Shown: positions 35,721 to 46,923 of the stretch, piece by piece | Numbering within the stretch: position 1 is the first letter of the stretch | How the letters are laid out: every line of letters begins with the position of its first letter | Source: Larix kaempferi | Lineage: Eukaryota > Streptophyta > Pinopsida > Pinales > Pinaceae | NCBI GenBank assembly: GCA_027924585.1 | Contig: BSBM01000636.1 | Location: 4,976,001-5,040,000 of the forward strand | DNA length: 64,000 bases | Direction of reading: 5' to 3' | Position numbers and translations under genes: made by a program | Notes under the pieces: model-generated | Told to the model about the DNA's origin: nothing | Database searches by the model: none | The model's input: the letters and a program-made list of their open reading frames with translations, nothing else

Positions 35721-38562
35721 TGTTACCTCCCATTTTTGCATGGGTGGTCACTTAAAGGCAGGGTCAGCTGTTGCAAGCGGGCGTGAAGGCAGGTCTGTTT
35801 ATCAAAGTTTGAAATCTATGTTTTTTCTTGGCAAAGTTTGTGCAAAAGAAGTTGCTTATGGATATGCCTAAAAGTCTAAGCATGTTGCCTTGGTGAAGGC
35901 TTGATGAAAATTTAATTCGCTGGTTTAAAAGGAGATTTAGCATGCCTGTTGTCCTTCAGTATGTCCTAACTTATGGGAATCTTAACATGAAGAATCCCCT
36001 GCAGAATGCCTCAGAATATATTCAGCATTATGAAGATTGAAAACAAAATGGCTCTTGGAACTTGAAAATTTTATAGAGGAGAAGTATGCAGATAGACGTA
36101 TAGGAGGTAGATGCTACAGGAGGGGCGTAGAGGAGCAGAAATCATGGCCGAGAGAGGTGTGATGACGCTTGTGATGATTTCAACTGCTTGCGAAATAGCA
36201 GCTCTAACTGTAACTGATGCTGTTGTTAGCTACTCAATGAAGCAACACGAAGATGGTTTTTATGACGGTCTTCTCAATCTGTATGACCTGTTGATTGATG
36301 GACCACCCACTATTCCAAGCTGAAGATGATACCGTGACAGCAAATCAAAAAAAAAAAAGAGGTTGAATCCTGGTCTTCACTGGCAACTCATGTCACACAG
36401 CCTCCTCTCTTTTTGTGCGAGCCCGATCAGACTTGGTGATGCTGTGAAAGTTACTGACTTTTATAATTCTAGTCCACAGCTGTCATACATCTGTCGAAAG
36501 AGCCTCCTCCCATCAGGCTTAAAAGTTCTTATCAATGGTACGAGCTTTTCTTTGCTACAAATTCTAGATTTTATGGAGCAGATCCCAAGATTCAAATAAG
36601 CAACAAGTTAAAATCGGATGCCAGAGTTCGGGTTTCAGTCTAAAGGTTCATGTAGCGATGAACAAAAGCTGCGATTTCTCCTTTATTGCATTCCCAAGCT
36701 TTGAATCAGCCACTGCTAATGTATCCCCCTCGCGTCATTCACGAAAAGACCTACGTAATCCCTTGCTGGGTTTGTTATCAACAATCAGTGTAGCAGCGCT
36801 AAAAGCTTCTGCTCTATTCTCAAATTTGTTAAAAAAAAAAACTCTTAGTTTGACAACCACTCGAAAGCTCGCGTTTCCTTGACAGCCAAGGCATTGAGAT
36901 TGGTTGGCAATTGAGGCAGCCGATTTACAATTTTTGGTTGTATCGAGTATTCGGCCATCGGCGGTCAATGTTTCTGATGCAGAGTTCCTTCAATTTCACG
37001 CCAAGATCGCATTTAACGATGATCAACACACAGCTGAGTTTTGTTTCACAACGCCGGAGTAATCGGGGGTTCACGCTTTTGGCGCCGAGTGTTTGATGCA
37101 GAAAAACAAAAAGTAACTGCCAATTGTTCCGATTTGATGAGTTAGCGCAGTCAAGGTTAAGATCGAGCAGAGGCACTCCACATTCATTGGCATTGGAATG
37201 CATCAGTTTCATAAACTTTTGTTGGCAGCCGAGCACACTGATAAAATCCGCGTTTTTTGTGATAACTGAAGACATCTCCCGTGCTGCCTGCTATTGTGGA
37301 CTTTCTGGAGCACTTCGTGGCTAGTCAATGGTGTTTTTTCTATAGCGTGGAGATGCCCTTCGATTCCATGGCGGCCAACATGAGCACGATCTTATGGATC
37401 GAGTTTGGTCATTGCATCTTGTTAATACATGGAGGTTTCACTTTTTTATTTATTTCCTGCTGTTAATAATGACAACGGTGTGCAAATAAGCGCCAAGAGC
37501 CACGCGATTTCCTTGAAGACGTGGCAGCAGCTGGGTGTTGAGTTGAGTTCCACGCTGAGCTAGAATTCCACTGAGGTTTATGTGATGTTTATCATTAACT
37601 GACAGCTGCATGGAAACCAACTTCAGCCGAGCTCACAAACAGGTCATGATATGGAAGTGTCACATGTTCATTTGGAAGCCGATTACATCTTGATTGAGTC
37701 GAGCTCTTGATCGACATCATATTTTGCTACGAGAGGGTTGGTGTGATTAGCCGAAAGTGAAGTCCCTTTTTAGTTACTATTTTATTCACTTTTAGTGATG
37801 AGTGGACTACCATCTACCTTTTTAATTATTTTATTATTTTTATGTTTTCTTTTTGCAAAAGTTAAAGAGCCTTTGGCCTATAAAAGGAGGCCGCCTCCTT
37901 CAATGTAATGATGGAAAATTTTTGGGAGTTCTTCCCCAGACCTTAATACAAAAATATCATGATGGGATTCTTTGGATAAATGGGGAATTCTTTCGCTCTT
38001 TGTTTGCCATTTTTATTTGTATGCCATCTTTCATTTTGTCTGAGGCAATACCTCTCTTAGCTCTTTGCTTTCGATTCTTAAGTTGGGATCATCTGAATAG
38101 AAGGCTAACAATCTAGCACAACTTTATTTGACCCATGTTTTTCTCTTAAGTTTTGCGGCTTTTAGGTATGCTCTAGTGCAAGAGCTCTTAGTTGGTCACT
38201 ACATTCATCTGGCATCAAGGCCCTTTTAGAGATCTCCTTTGACTCCATTCGCCCCTCTCTGATACTGGCACTGGTCTTTCCCTGAGGATTGATCTTCCTT
38301 TCTTTTTCATCACCCATCTAAAACTATCTTTTGTTACTTCCGTTTCTCTAAGGCAGCCTCTTCCATTCACCTTGCCCGTTACCGTACCTGCCTTATCGAT
38401 CCTATTTTAGGGATACCCCCTAGTGTTGGAGAAGAGCCAACCTGAAGCGAAGAGGAGAGGAGTGTGGTGACATTGGCCTCTCTCCTGAGAGAGTTGTCAT
38501 TCCAGCTGGTGTGTTGCATTTTGGGCTTTCAAACGACACGCATACCATTTCAGAGGACAACA
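35721..38562 (+). repeat. 5' LTR of the gag-only element, 2842 bp
   Basis: It starts TGTTACCTCC and ends GGACAACA, and is almost identical to 39884-42727. The TATA box is at 37879-37885. Small open frames inside (for example 36111-36323) recur in the other LTR only because the LTRs are copies of each other. Confidence 0.92.
37879..37885 (+). promoter_or_regulatory. TATA box of the 5' LTR
   Basis: TATAAAA in GGCCTATAAAAGGAGGCC, followed about 10 bp later by CTTCAATGTAATG, which resembles the R-region starts of the other LTR families here. Confidence 0.65.
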
Positions 38563-38566
38563 TTTT

Positions 38567-38584
38567 TGGCGCCGCTGCCGGGGA
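38567..38584 (+). other. Primer-binding site, tRNA-Asp type
   Basis: TGGCGCCGCTGCCGGGGA lies 4 bp after the LTR end. It differs by one base from the tRNA-Asp-type site common in plant Athila-like elements. The related element on the minus strand has the same site with CGTTGCC. Confidence 0.85.
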
Positions 38585-38842
38585 CAAAGTCCAGTTCCCG
38601 AAATTTGAAGACTATGCTTCATTAACGACATTTGTGGGAGATTTTATTGCAGATTCTTTTTCTCACATGGCGACTCCACGAAGGGACAGAGCCCTTGTCC
38701 TTTTACAAATTTGAAGATCCTATTGGGTGTAGAGGTGAGCACACTCATTGGAAAGCTTTAAAGCTCACCTTGGCGACTCCACATTTTGGTATGAGGTATG
38801 GTTATATACGTTTTTCAGTTTTAGTACCTTACTGTTTGACTT

Positions 38843-39544
38843 ATGGACGATAAAAAAGAGCAATATCTTGCTCTTTTGCACGAAGCTTATGCCCCATTGG
38901 ATTTCTCAAGAATCCATGGGTTTCCTAATGAACGTTACGACCGTAGGATGCATGACATTCTTCCTGAATTCCATGGAAATGATGGGGTTTCAGCCACCCA
39001 TCATGTTGCCTCTCTCTGCAAATTAATGTTTGATTTTAATGTTCATCATGAGGATGATATTATGATTGTTTTTGCTATAATCTTGGAAGGAGATGCAGTA
39101 TTTTGGTTCTATAATCTTCCGGATGAATCCATACATTCAGTGACAAAGTTTTTTGAGAGTTTTCTCCTCCGTTGGCATGATGGAATTGTTGATGAAATTG
39201 AGAAACTTGCGAAAAAGTATGATGCCCTCATCCCTAGGGTCCATCTTAAGTTAAAAGAAAACATTGAAGATCTCATTGAAGAAGAAATACAAGGGTCCTT
39301 GGATGAAGATATTGCTGAAGAGATCCCTGATATTGCTGCAAACATTAAAGATATAACGCTGCCTTGTATTACAGGTCAGCCTGAGCAGTCTTATGATGGA
39401 AGTTTTTATATCAGCCCCATCCATCAGTGGATAGAGGCTTCTTGTGCACGGTCTGATTCTTTCTGCAAAAACTTCAGTGATTTCCTATATTCTGACAATA
39501 TGATGTTACAGTTCAACATTATTTATGAACACATTACAGGATAG
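38843..39544 (+). CDS. Gag-like protein of the TR-GAG element, 233 aa
   Basis: This is an intact ORF in the internal region. Residues about 18-115 (PLDFSRIHGFPNE, then LPEFHGNDG, FDFNVHHED, EGDAVFWFYNLP, FESFLLRWHDG) follow the pattern of plant retrotransposon gag domains and align with the minus-strand protein at 46924-48408. The middle (about 120-170) is acidic and predicted helical. The C-terminal part has YISPIHQWIEASCARS, which recurs as YIAPIQAWIEESCAST in the second element. There is no zinc knuckle and no protease or RT downstream. A capsid role is likely from the family. The ATG at 38843 is chosen because the paralogue starts at the matching place. Confidence 0.8.
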   Translation: MDDKKEQYLALLHEAYAPLDFSRIHGFPNERYDRRMHDILPEFHGNDGVSATHHVASLCKLMFDFNVHHEDDIMIVFAIILEGDAVFWFYNLPDESIHSVTKFFESFLLRWHDGIVDEIEKLAKKYDALIPRVHLKLKENIEDLIEEEIQGSLDEDIAEEIPDIAANIKDITLPCITGQPEQSYDGSFYISPIHQWIEASCARSDSFCKNFSDFLYSDNMMLQFNIIYEHITG

Positions 39545-39865
39545 CTCTGTTTTACATTCTTATTTGTGTCTCGAAACAAGCACAAACAAGATCAGTTTGG
39601 CATTGGAGAGTTGTTAACATGGTTCCACTGGTTATATGCTTATACTTAGCATTCTGTTGTTTCATGTTAGAATAGGTAGGTAGATGAATAAGCTCCTGCA
39701 TGAGCACTTAATATTTTCAGTATGTTTATTTGTTTTGTAATAAGTCTGTGGTTTTTTTTGGGATGTGAATCAAGCCATCCCCACCACTAGGCATTTGGTT
39801 TTTGTTGGTCTGCGATAACTGAGAGGATCTGAGGTTCTCATGCACTCACCTAGGCGAGCACATGC

Positions 39866-39883
39866 CCCGCAGTTGGAGCCAGA
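39866..39883 (+). promoter_or_regulatory. Conserved pre-3'LTR motif in place of a polypurine tract
   Basis: CCCGCAGTTGGAGCCAGA directly abuts the 3' LTR. The same 18 bases abut the 3' LTR of the minus-strand element (46652-46669). No long purine run is present at either site, so this may be the plus-strand primer region. Confidence 0.5.
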
Positions 39884-42727
39884 TGTTACCTCCCATTTTT
39901 GCATGGGTGGTCACTTGAGGGCAGGGTCAGCTGTTGCAAGCGGGCGTGAAGGCAGGTCTGTTTATCAGAGTTTGAAATCTATGTTTTTTCTTGGCAAAGT
40001 TTGTGCAAAAGAAGTTGCTTATGGATATGCCTAAAAGTCTAAGCATGCTGCCTTGGTGAAGGCTTGATGAAAATTTAATTCGTTGGTTTAAAAGGAGATT
40101 TAGCATGCCTGTTGTCCTTCAGTATGTCCTAACTTATGGGAATCTTAACATGAAGAATCCCCTGCAGAATGCCTCAGAATATATTCAGCATTATGAAGAT
40201 TGAAAACAAAATGGCTCTTGGAACTTGAAAATTTTATAGAGGAGAAGTATGCAGATAGACGTATAGGAGGTAGATGCTACAGGAGGGGCGTAGAGGAGCA
40301 GAAATCATGGCCGAGAGAGGTGTGATGACGCTTGTGATGATTGCAACTGCTTGCGAAATAGCAGCTCTAACTGTAACTGATGCTGTTGTTAGCTACTCAA
40401 TGAAGCAGCACGAAAATGGTTTTTATGACGGTCTTCTCAATCTGTATGACCTGTTGATTGATGGACCACCCACTATTCCAAGCTGAAGATGATACCGTGA
40501 CAGCAAATCAAAAAAAAAAAAGAGGTTGAATCCTGGTCTTCACTGGCAACTCATATCACACAGCCTCCTCTCTTTTTGTGCGAGCCCGATCAGACTTGGT
40601 GATGTTGTGAAAGTTACCGACTTTTATAATTCTAGTCCACAGCTGTCATACATCTGTCGAAAGAGCCTCCTCCCATCAGGCTTAAAAGTTCTTATCAATG
40701 GTACGAGCTTTTCTTTGCTACAAATTCTAGATTTTATGGAGCAGATCCCAAGATTCAAATAAGCAACAAGTTAAAATCGGATGCCAGAGTTCGGGTTTCA
40801 GTCTAAAGGTTCATGTAGCGATGAACAAAAGCTGCGATTTCTCCTTTATTGCATTCCCAAGCTTTGAATCAGCCACTGCTAATGTATCCCCCTCGCATCG
40901 TTCACGAAGAGACCTGCGTAATCCCTTACTGGGTTTGTTATCAACAATCAGTGTAGCAGCGCTAAAAGCTTCTGCTGTATTCTCAAATTTGTTAAAAAAA
41001 AAAACTCTTAGTTTGACAACCACTCGAAAGCTCGCGTTTCCTTGACAGCCAAGGCATTGAGATTGGCTGGCAATTGAGGCAGCCGATTTACAATTTTTGG
41101 TTGTATCGAGTATTCGGCCATCGGCGGTCAATGTTTCTGATGCAGAGTTCCTTCAATTTCACGCCAAGCTCGCATTCAACGATGATCAACACACAGCTGA
41201 GTTTTGTTTCACAACGCTGGAGTAATCGGGGGTTCACGCTTTTGGCGCCGAGTGTTTGATGCAGAAAAACAAAAAGTAAATGCCAATTGTTCCGATTTGA
41301 TGAGTTAGCGCAGTCAAGGTTAAGATCGAGCAGAGGCACTCCACGTTCATTGGCATCGGAATGCATCAGTTTCATAAACTTTTGTTGGCAGCCGAGCACA
41401 CTGATAAAATCTGCGTTTTTTGTGATAACTAAAGACATCTCCCATGCTGCCTGCTATCGTGGACTTTCTGGAGCACTTCGCGGCTAGTCAATGGTGTTTT
41501 TTCTATAGCGTGGAGATGCCCTTCGATTCCGTGGCGGCCAACATGAGCACGATCTTATGGATCGAGTTTGGTCATTGCATCTTGTTAATACACGGAGGTT
41601 TCACTTATTTATTTATTTCCTGCTGTTAATAATGACAACGGTATGCAAATAAGCGCCAAGAGGCACGCGATTTCCTTGAAGACGTGGCGGCAGCTGGGTG
41701 TTGAGTTGAGTTCCACGCTGAGCTAGAATTCCACTGAGGTTTATGTGATGTTTATCATTAACTGACAGCTGCATGGCAACCAACTTCAGCCGAGCTCACA
41801 AACAGGTCACGATATGGAGGTGTCACATGTTCATTTGGAAGCCGATTACATTTTGATTGAGTCGAGCTCTTGATCGACATCATATTTGGTTACGAGAGGG
41901 TTGGTGTGATTAGCCGAAAGTGAAGTCCCTTTTTAGTTACTATTTTATTAACTTTTAGTGATGAGTGGATCTACCATCTACCTCTTTGATTATTTTATTA
42001 TTTTTATGTTTTCTTTTTGCAAAAGTTAAAGAGCCTTTGGCCTATAAAAGAAGGCCGCCTCCTTCAATGTAATGATGGAAAATTTTTGGGAGTTCTTCCC
42101 CAGACCTTAATAGAAAAATATCATGATGGGACTCTTTGGATAAATGGGGAATTCTTTCGCTCTTTGTTTGCCATTTTTATTTGTATGCCATCTTTCATTT
42201 TGTCTGAGGCAATACCTCTCTTAGCTATTTGCTTTCGATTCTTAAGCTGGGATCATCTGAATAGAAGGCTAACAATCTAGCACAACTTTATTTGACCCAT
42301 GTTTTCCTCTTAAGTTTTGCGGCTTTCAGGTATGCTCTAGTGCAAGAGCTCTTAGTTGGTCACTACATTCATCTGGCAGCAAGGCCCTTTTAGAGCTCTC
42401 CTTTGACTCCATTCGCCCCTCTCTGATACTGGCACTGGTCTTTCCCTGAGGATTGATCTTCCTTTCTTTTTCATCACCCATCTAAAACTATCTTTTGTTA
42501 CTTCCGTTTCTCTAAGGAAGCCTCTTCCATTCACCTTGCCCGTTACCGTACCTGCCTTAGCGATCCTATTTTAGGGATACCCCCCTAGTGTTGGAGAAGA
42601 GCCAACCTGAAGCGAAGAGGAGAGGAGTGTGGTGACATTGGCCTCTCTCCTAAAAGAGTTGTCATTCCAGCTGGTGTGTTGCATTTTGGGCTTTCAAACG
42701 ACACGCATGCCATTTCGGAGGACAACA
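39884..42727 (+). repeat. 3' LTR of the gag-only element, 2844 bp
   Basis: It starts TGTTACCTCC and ends GGACAACA, and is a near-identical copy of 35721-38562 with scattered substitutions (for example CTTGAGGGC against CTTAAAGGC near the start). The TATA box TATAAAA is at 42043-42049. Confidence 0.92.
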
Positions 42728-43276
42728 ACGCCCATTGTTGTTGGTCCACCAGGGACACCTATGATCATAGTATAGCTTCATTCCATTGCTACAAAGGTTT
42801 CATCAAGTTTTCTTCATAGTTACAGAGTGTTCAATGCTAGGGTATCGGTGTTCTATAGTGGCTATGAGGGGTGTATTGCATATCTTTGGTTGTACTTGGT
42901 ATCAAGTGATTCTGAGGACATATTTGGATACCCATTTTTCCACTTATTCAGGTATATGACATCAGATTAATCAATATTTCCTCTAATCAATCTCTTCCAG
43001 AAAGGTGGTGGACCTTTCTCTAGTGTCTACAGTGTTGATTTTCACGGATGTACATGGGATTGATATATTTAGTGTTTTCTAGATCTATTGATGGATTTGG
43101 ATACCCATTTGGATCTACTTTCATCCCCCATGCTTGCATGTCAAATAATTCTCTCAGATTGGTATCTATAGGGGGATCATCCCTTCAATATTGATGAGCA
43201 TACTAAGAACTTCACGATCGTGCATGGGAACATTCTAGCCAATTTTTCAACAATGATTTGGTAATTTTGAGCACCC
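42728..43276. other. Unassigned flank between the two gag-only elements
   Basis: No recognisable coding or repeat structure is visible. It starts with the TSD copy ACGCC and ends with the TSD CACCC of the next element. It continues at 49426. Confidence 0.4.
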
Positions 43277-44249
43277 TGTTGCCGCCTAAAACACACTTGA
43301 TCACGGGTAAGTCTCCCAACAGCTATGCGTGTTCTTGAGGGAAACTATGAGTTAAGAACCCAATGTCACCTCGGTCGTAAAATCCTCCGTTTAGACCACA
43401 ACTCCTAAAGGTCAAGGGGGCTTGTCCCTACTTACTAAGTTTCTTTTTTATAGTTTGTTTTTGAGAGTTGTAAATTATCAAAATTTCGAATGACAGTCAA
43501 GCGTGCAATAATGCAATGATTTTAATGACAATCAAACCTTTTACAATAAACCAATGGTGATTGCAAGAGAGAAATAAACAACTAAACAACAAGACTAGTG
43601 TCGTCTGTACTCAAGCAATGGAGTCACAACAATCAATTTATTAAATACTTTTCCAATAGCAATAGAATATTCACTTAACAAACATCACATTAGACATTTA
43701 CTTACAGTAAATAAACAAATTAATGAACCAGAGACGCGTATACAAGATTAGGCTCAAATGTGAAAATGCTTGTGAAGTAAAGAATTGTAAATAATTGTAA
43801 CAATGTTGTGCAAGTGGTCCTGTAAGTTTTAGTTAATTTTAGGTCTCACTTAAACTTAGGGAATTAAGGTTTTGCTGCAAGAAAGCTAATCTACTCTATG
43901 TGTCTACCTCGAGAGACTATCTCTTTTGATTTGAGAGAGATTGCTAGGTGCTCAACCTGAGAACACAAAGTTCCCAACTAGCTCCACGGGTCAATCCCAA
44001 AACTTGTTGGGAGCTCAACTGGAGGACACAAAGTGCCATGAGGCTCCCCACAGCCTCTACCCCACTAGCTCCACAGGTCAAGTCTTTTTTTCTCAGCTCT
44101 AATTAAGATATGTTTCTGAGTGCCTATTAGACTAGCCAACTCAAACCCTTGCCCTTTCTTGTCACCCAAGATCGGTCGAACCGGCGAGGGGAGAGAATAC
44201 GGAGCAAGGATCGGGGCTTAAGTTAAATTTTAATCCCTTAAGCAAAAAT

Positions 44250-44680
44250 TAAAACAATACAAGCCAACACGATTTCACAAGGGAGGCAGAGCCTTCCCAC
44301 TTGTGAGGTGCGGGAAAAATAAATTAAAGAAAATACTAAGAAAACAAAATGCAAGCCTCAACGATTTTGCATGGACGGGCAAAGCCTCTTCTCATGCAAG
44401 GTGTGGGCGAATAAAATAACTTAAACAATAACTTGGAATTGAAATGAAAGCCTCAATGATTTGGCATGGACGGGCTAAGCCTCTTCTCATGCAAGGCATG
44501 GGCAAAAGGAAAGTGCAATCCAACGCGATTTCACAAGGGAGGCAAAGCCTTCTCACTTGTGAGGTGCGAGCAAAAGTAAATGCGAGAAAATGAAAATACT
44601 AAACCCAAGCTACTTACAAAACCATGCAAGGGTGGCAAAGCCTCCTCTCTTGCATGCAACTGAAAGCAAACTAACTAAGT
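44250..44680 (-). repeat. Degenerate tandem hairpin repeats within the LTR leader
   Basis: About five units of 60-120 bp each carry the pattern CATG or CACAAG, GGGAGGC, AAAGCC, then a complement such as CACTTGTGAGG. Examples start near 44270, 44360, 44455, 44530 and 44625. The plus-strand LTR copy has the matching series at 63280-63540. Each unit can fold into a short stem. Confidence 0.55.
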
Positions 44681-45580
44681 GCTCAAAACTTGAAATGAAG
44701 TACAAGAAATCAAGCCCAAGAGACTCTCTTGGGATTGTTACAATGATACAAAAATCAGCACTTGATGTTATGTAAGAAAAGAGGGAAAAGAGAGTGATTT
44801 TGACCGTTTTATCCAAAGTGGCCGAAATGACAACTTGTGGACGCCCTTTATGCTTGGAAATGTCTGAATTTGGGTAGCATAACCCTCTTGAAAATTGCAG
44901 ACTTGCTAAAAATCAGCAAACAAAAGTTACAAAAACAAATGCCCAAAATCACTTTGGGACAATGTTAGTATATCATACAAAATGTACAATTTTTTTTGAA
45001 AATTTAAGAGTGAATTTTTGATGAGATAATAGCATGTAAACAATACTTGAAATCAAATTATGTATGAGAAACATATAGAAATTAAATGCAGAAAATTTTA
45101 GAGAGAATGGAAGAGAGAGTGCTCCTTTGCTCTTTCAATGTTTGGAGTGTGGGGTGTCCGTTGAAGGAATTTCACTCTCGAAGCCAAGTAACCTGCAACT
45201 TGTAAAATGTTTGCTACACACTAGAAAGAAATGTGAGTACCTAATTAAGAGCTAAGAAACCATAAACTTGTACAAGCATATGAAAATCTCAAATACTAAA
45301 CAGGAAAATCATAAGATTCTAGCAACACTACTAAAATCTTATCAAAGAAAAACACTTTGTTTGTTTGGCCTCCCAAGCAAGTGAAACTATGAACTGCACA
45401 AGCAAACCACCATCAAAGAGAATCACCAACACCAAAACTCCTTCAAAAATTTTCTATTACCAAGCCAAATGGCTGAAAATTACAATGGCCCAAGAATGGG
45501 CAAGATGAGAGCAAAAGAATGAGAAAAATAGAAATGAAGCAAGAGCATGAGATATTCTAACCAAAATGAGGAGGACCTCC

Positions 45581-45587
45581 TTAAATA
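45581..45587 (-). promoter_or_regulatory. TATA box of the minus-strand element's 3' LTR
   Basis: TTAAATA on the plus strand next to GGAGGACCTCC, equivalent to CCTATTTAAGGAGGGC at 62276 in the plus-strand copy. Confidence 0.5.
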
Positions 45588-46651
45588 AGAAAAGAGAGAG
45601 GGGAGAGTTCATTTGCATGAATGACATTTGTCACTTCGAGAGAAAGGGGGCCCATGGAGAGGGGTGCACTTCCTTGGGTTAAAATTAACAAACAATGGGG
45701 GGGGGGGAAAAACCCCTCATGTTTTATATTTCATTGCTAGGCCAAGGGGAAGGAATCATGAAGGTGGGACCCCCCTTTTGGCTTATTTCAATTTATCTTA
45801 TTTCCCATAGTGAGAGAGGGTTTCCCCCTTTTGGCGACAACTTCAAACCTGAAAAACACTTGCTTGGGGGGGTCCCTTTGGCCTTTAAGTTTACCTTAAG
45901 GACATAACATAAACTTTAGAAACTTAACTTGGCCACCCCAAGTGACTTTAGGCACTTTTCCAAAATTTTCCTTACTAATTATTTGCCAATTTTCATGATT
46001 TCCTTGATTGACTTAGGAAAATGTGTCCAAAACCTTAGCAAGACTTGTCCGAATGACTTCAAACTTTGCCCAAAGCTGTAGGGGGTTTCATGCCATTGAT
46101 TTTGAGTACCCATACCCATATTTATGGGCATTAAGTGCCACTTATCCCTCTTTTACATTACAATTTTTTTTATGCTGAGGGACATTTTTTAATCACAGAA
46201 AATTAAAAAAAACCTATGTAAAACTTAATGAAATTCTGCAAGACTTTGGATAATGTCTAGCATAGTAATATAAAACATTTCTAGGCTCCAATCACCCCAT
46301 GGACTCGATCATTAAAACACCTTTGACCACTTTGGAGGTATTTTTTGAGTGAAAAACTTAAATAAATAAAATCGCTAAAAAGGAATTTTAATTATTTAAG
46401 TGAAAAAACACTCGATGAAAGGAATTCTCTAATGATAAAGTCTTAGGTGATTAAGTTACACAAAACTAGACCCTTATGCTGACATATCCTTACAAAATTC
46501 CTCGTAGGGGTGTGGAAATTTCATGGAGAGAAGAAAAGAAGAAGAGTTGCCTCGCTTGAAATATTCATTATGTACTTATTTCTCATCTTCAAGCACATTC
46601 AACATTGCATGGTACATCGTTGTCCAACTAGTCAGTTTTGGTGGTCAACAT

Positions 46652-46669
46652 TCTGGCTCCAACTGCGGG
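46652..46669 (-). promoter_or_regulatory. Conserved pre-3'LTR motif (minus strand)
   Basis: Read on the minus strand it is CCCGCAGTTGGAGCCAGA, followed by one A and the LTR start TGTTGACC. It is identical to the motif before the 3' LTR of the 35721 element. Confidence 0.5.
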
Positions 46670-46923
46670 ATGTGCGCTCGATCTGGTCTTCAGGCAAGGA
46701 GAGGATACGAGAACTCTAGAATCTTTGGTTCTTATAATCTGTAAAAACATTTCAACTTGACAACAAAAACCTTAGTAGCACATGTTTCATTAAAATCCCA
46801 TGAACCATAAGTTGCTTTAGCTAACAAAATGTTATTATTCCTAAGTACATAAATAAATGCAGAAAGTAAATGCTCACTTTAAGGAGATTATTTTCCTACT
46901 CTAAGCATGATAAAATAAATATC

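Larger units (their letters stand above)
35721..42727 (+). mobile_element. Gag-only LTR retrotransposon (TR-GAG-like), nearly intact, 7007 bp
   Basis: Two direct LTRs (35721-38562 and 39884-42727) enclose a 1321-bp internal region with a tRNA-Asp-type primer-binding site, one gag-like ORF and no protease, RT or integrase. The flanks are ACACC (35716-35720) and ACGCC (42728-42732), a TSD with one mismatch. The LTRs differ only at scattered bases, so insertion was fairly recent. The layout fits the non-autonomous elements known in plants as TR-GAG, which depend on enzymes supplied by another element. Confidence 0.9.
43277..46650 (-). repeat. 3' LTR of the minus-strand gag-only element, 3374 bp
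   Basis: On the plus strand it runs from TGTTGCCGCC to GGTGGTCAACA. Read on the minus strand it starts TGTTGACCACC and ends GGCGGCAACA. Its reverse complement aligns with the plus-strand LTR that starts at 61211. The TATA box (minus) is TTAAATA at 45581-45587. Between 44250 and 44680 there are about five degenerate hairpin repeats. Confidence 0.85.

Noticed and set aside
36111-36323. 70-aa frame (and its twin at 40274) conserved between two copies
   Set aside because: The copies are the two LTRs of one element, so identity is expected without coding function. It includes two amino-acid changes and no known motif.
36925-37275. 116-aa minus-strand frames at 36925-37275 and 41088-41438
   Set aside because: Again the same stretch in the two LTRs. 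No protein family is recognised and the frame is likely a chance opening.
45628-45907. Two overlapping plus-strand frames in a G-rich tract
   Set aside because: They lie inside the 3' LTR of the minus-strand element and are composed of low-complexity G runs.
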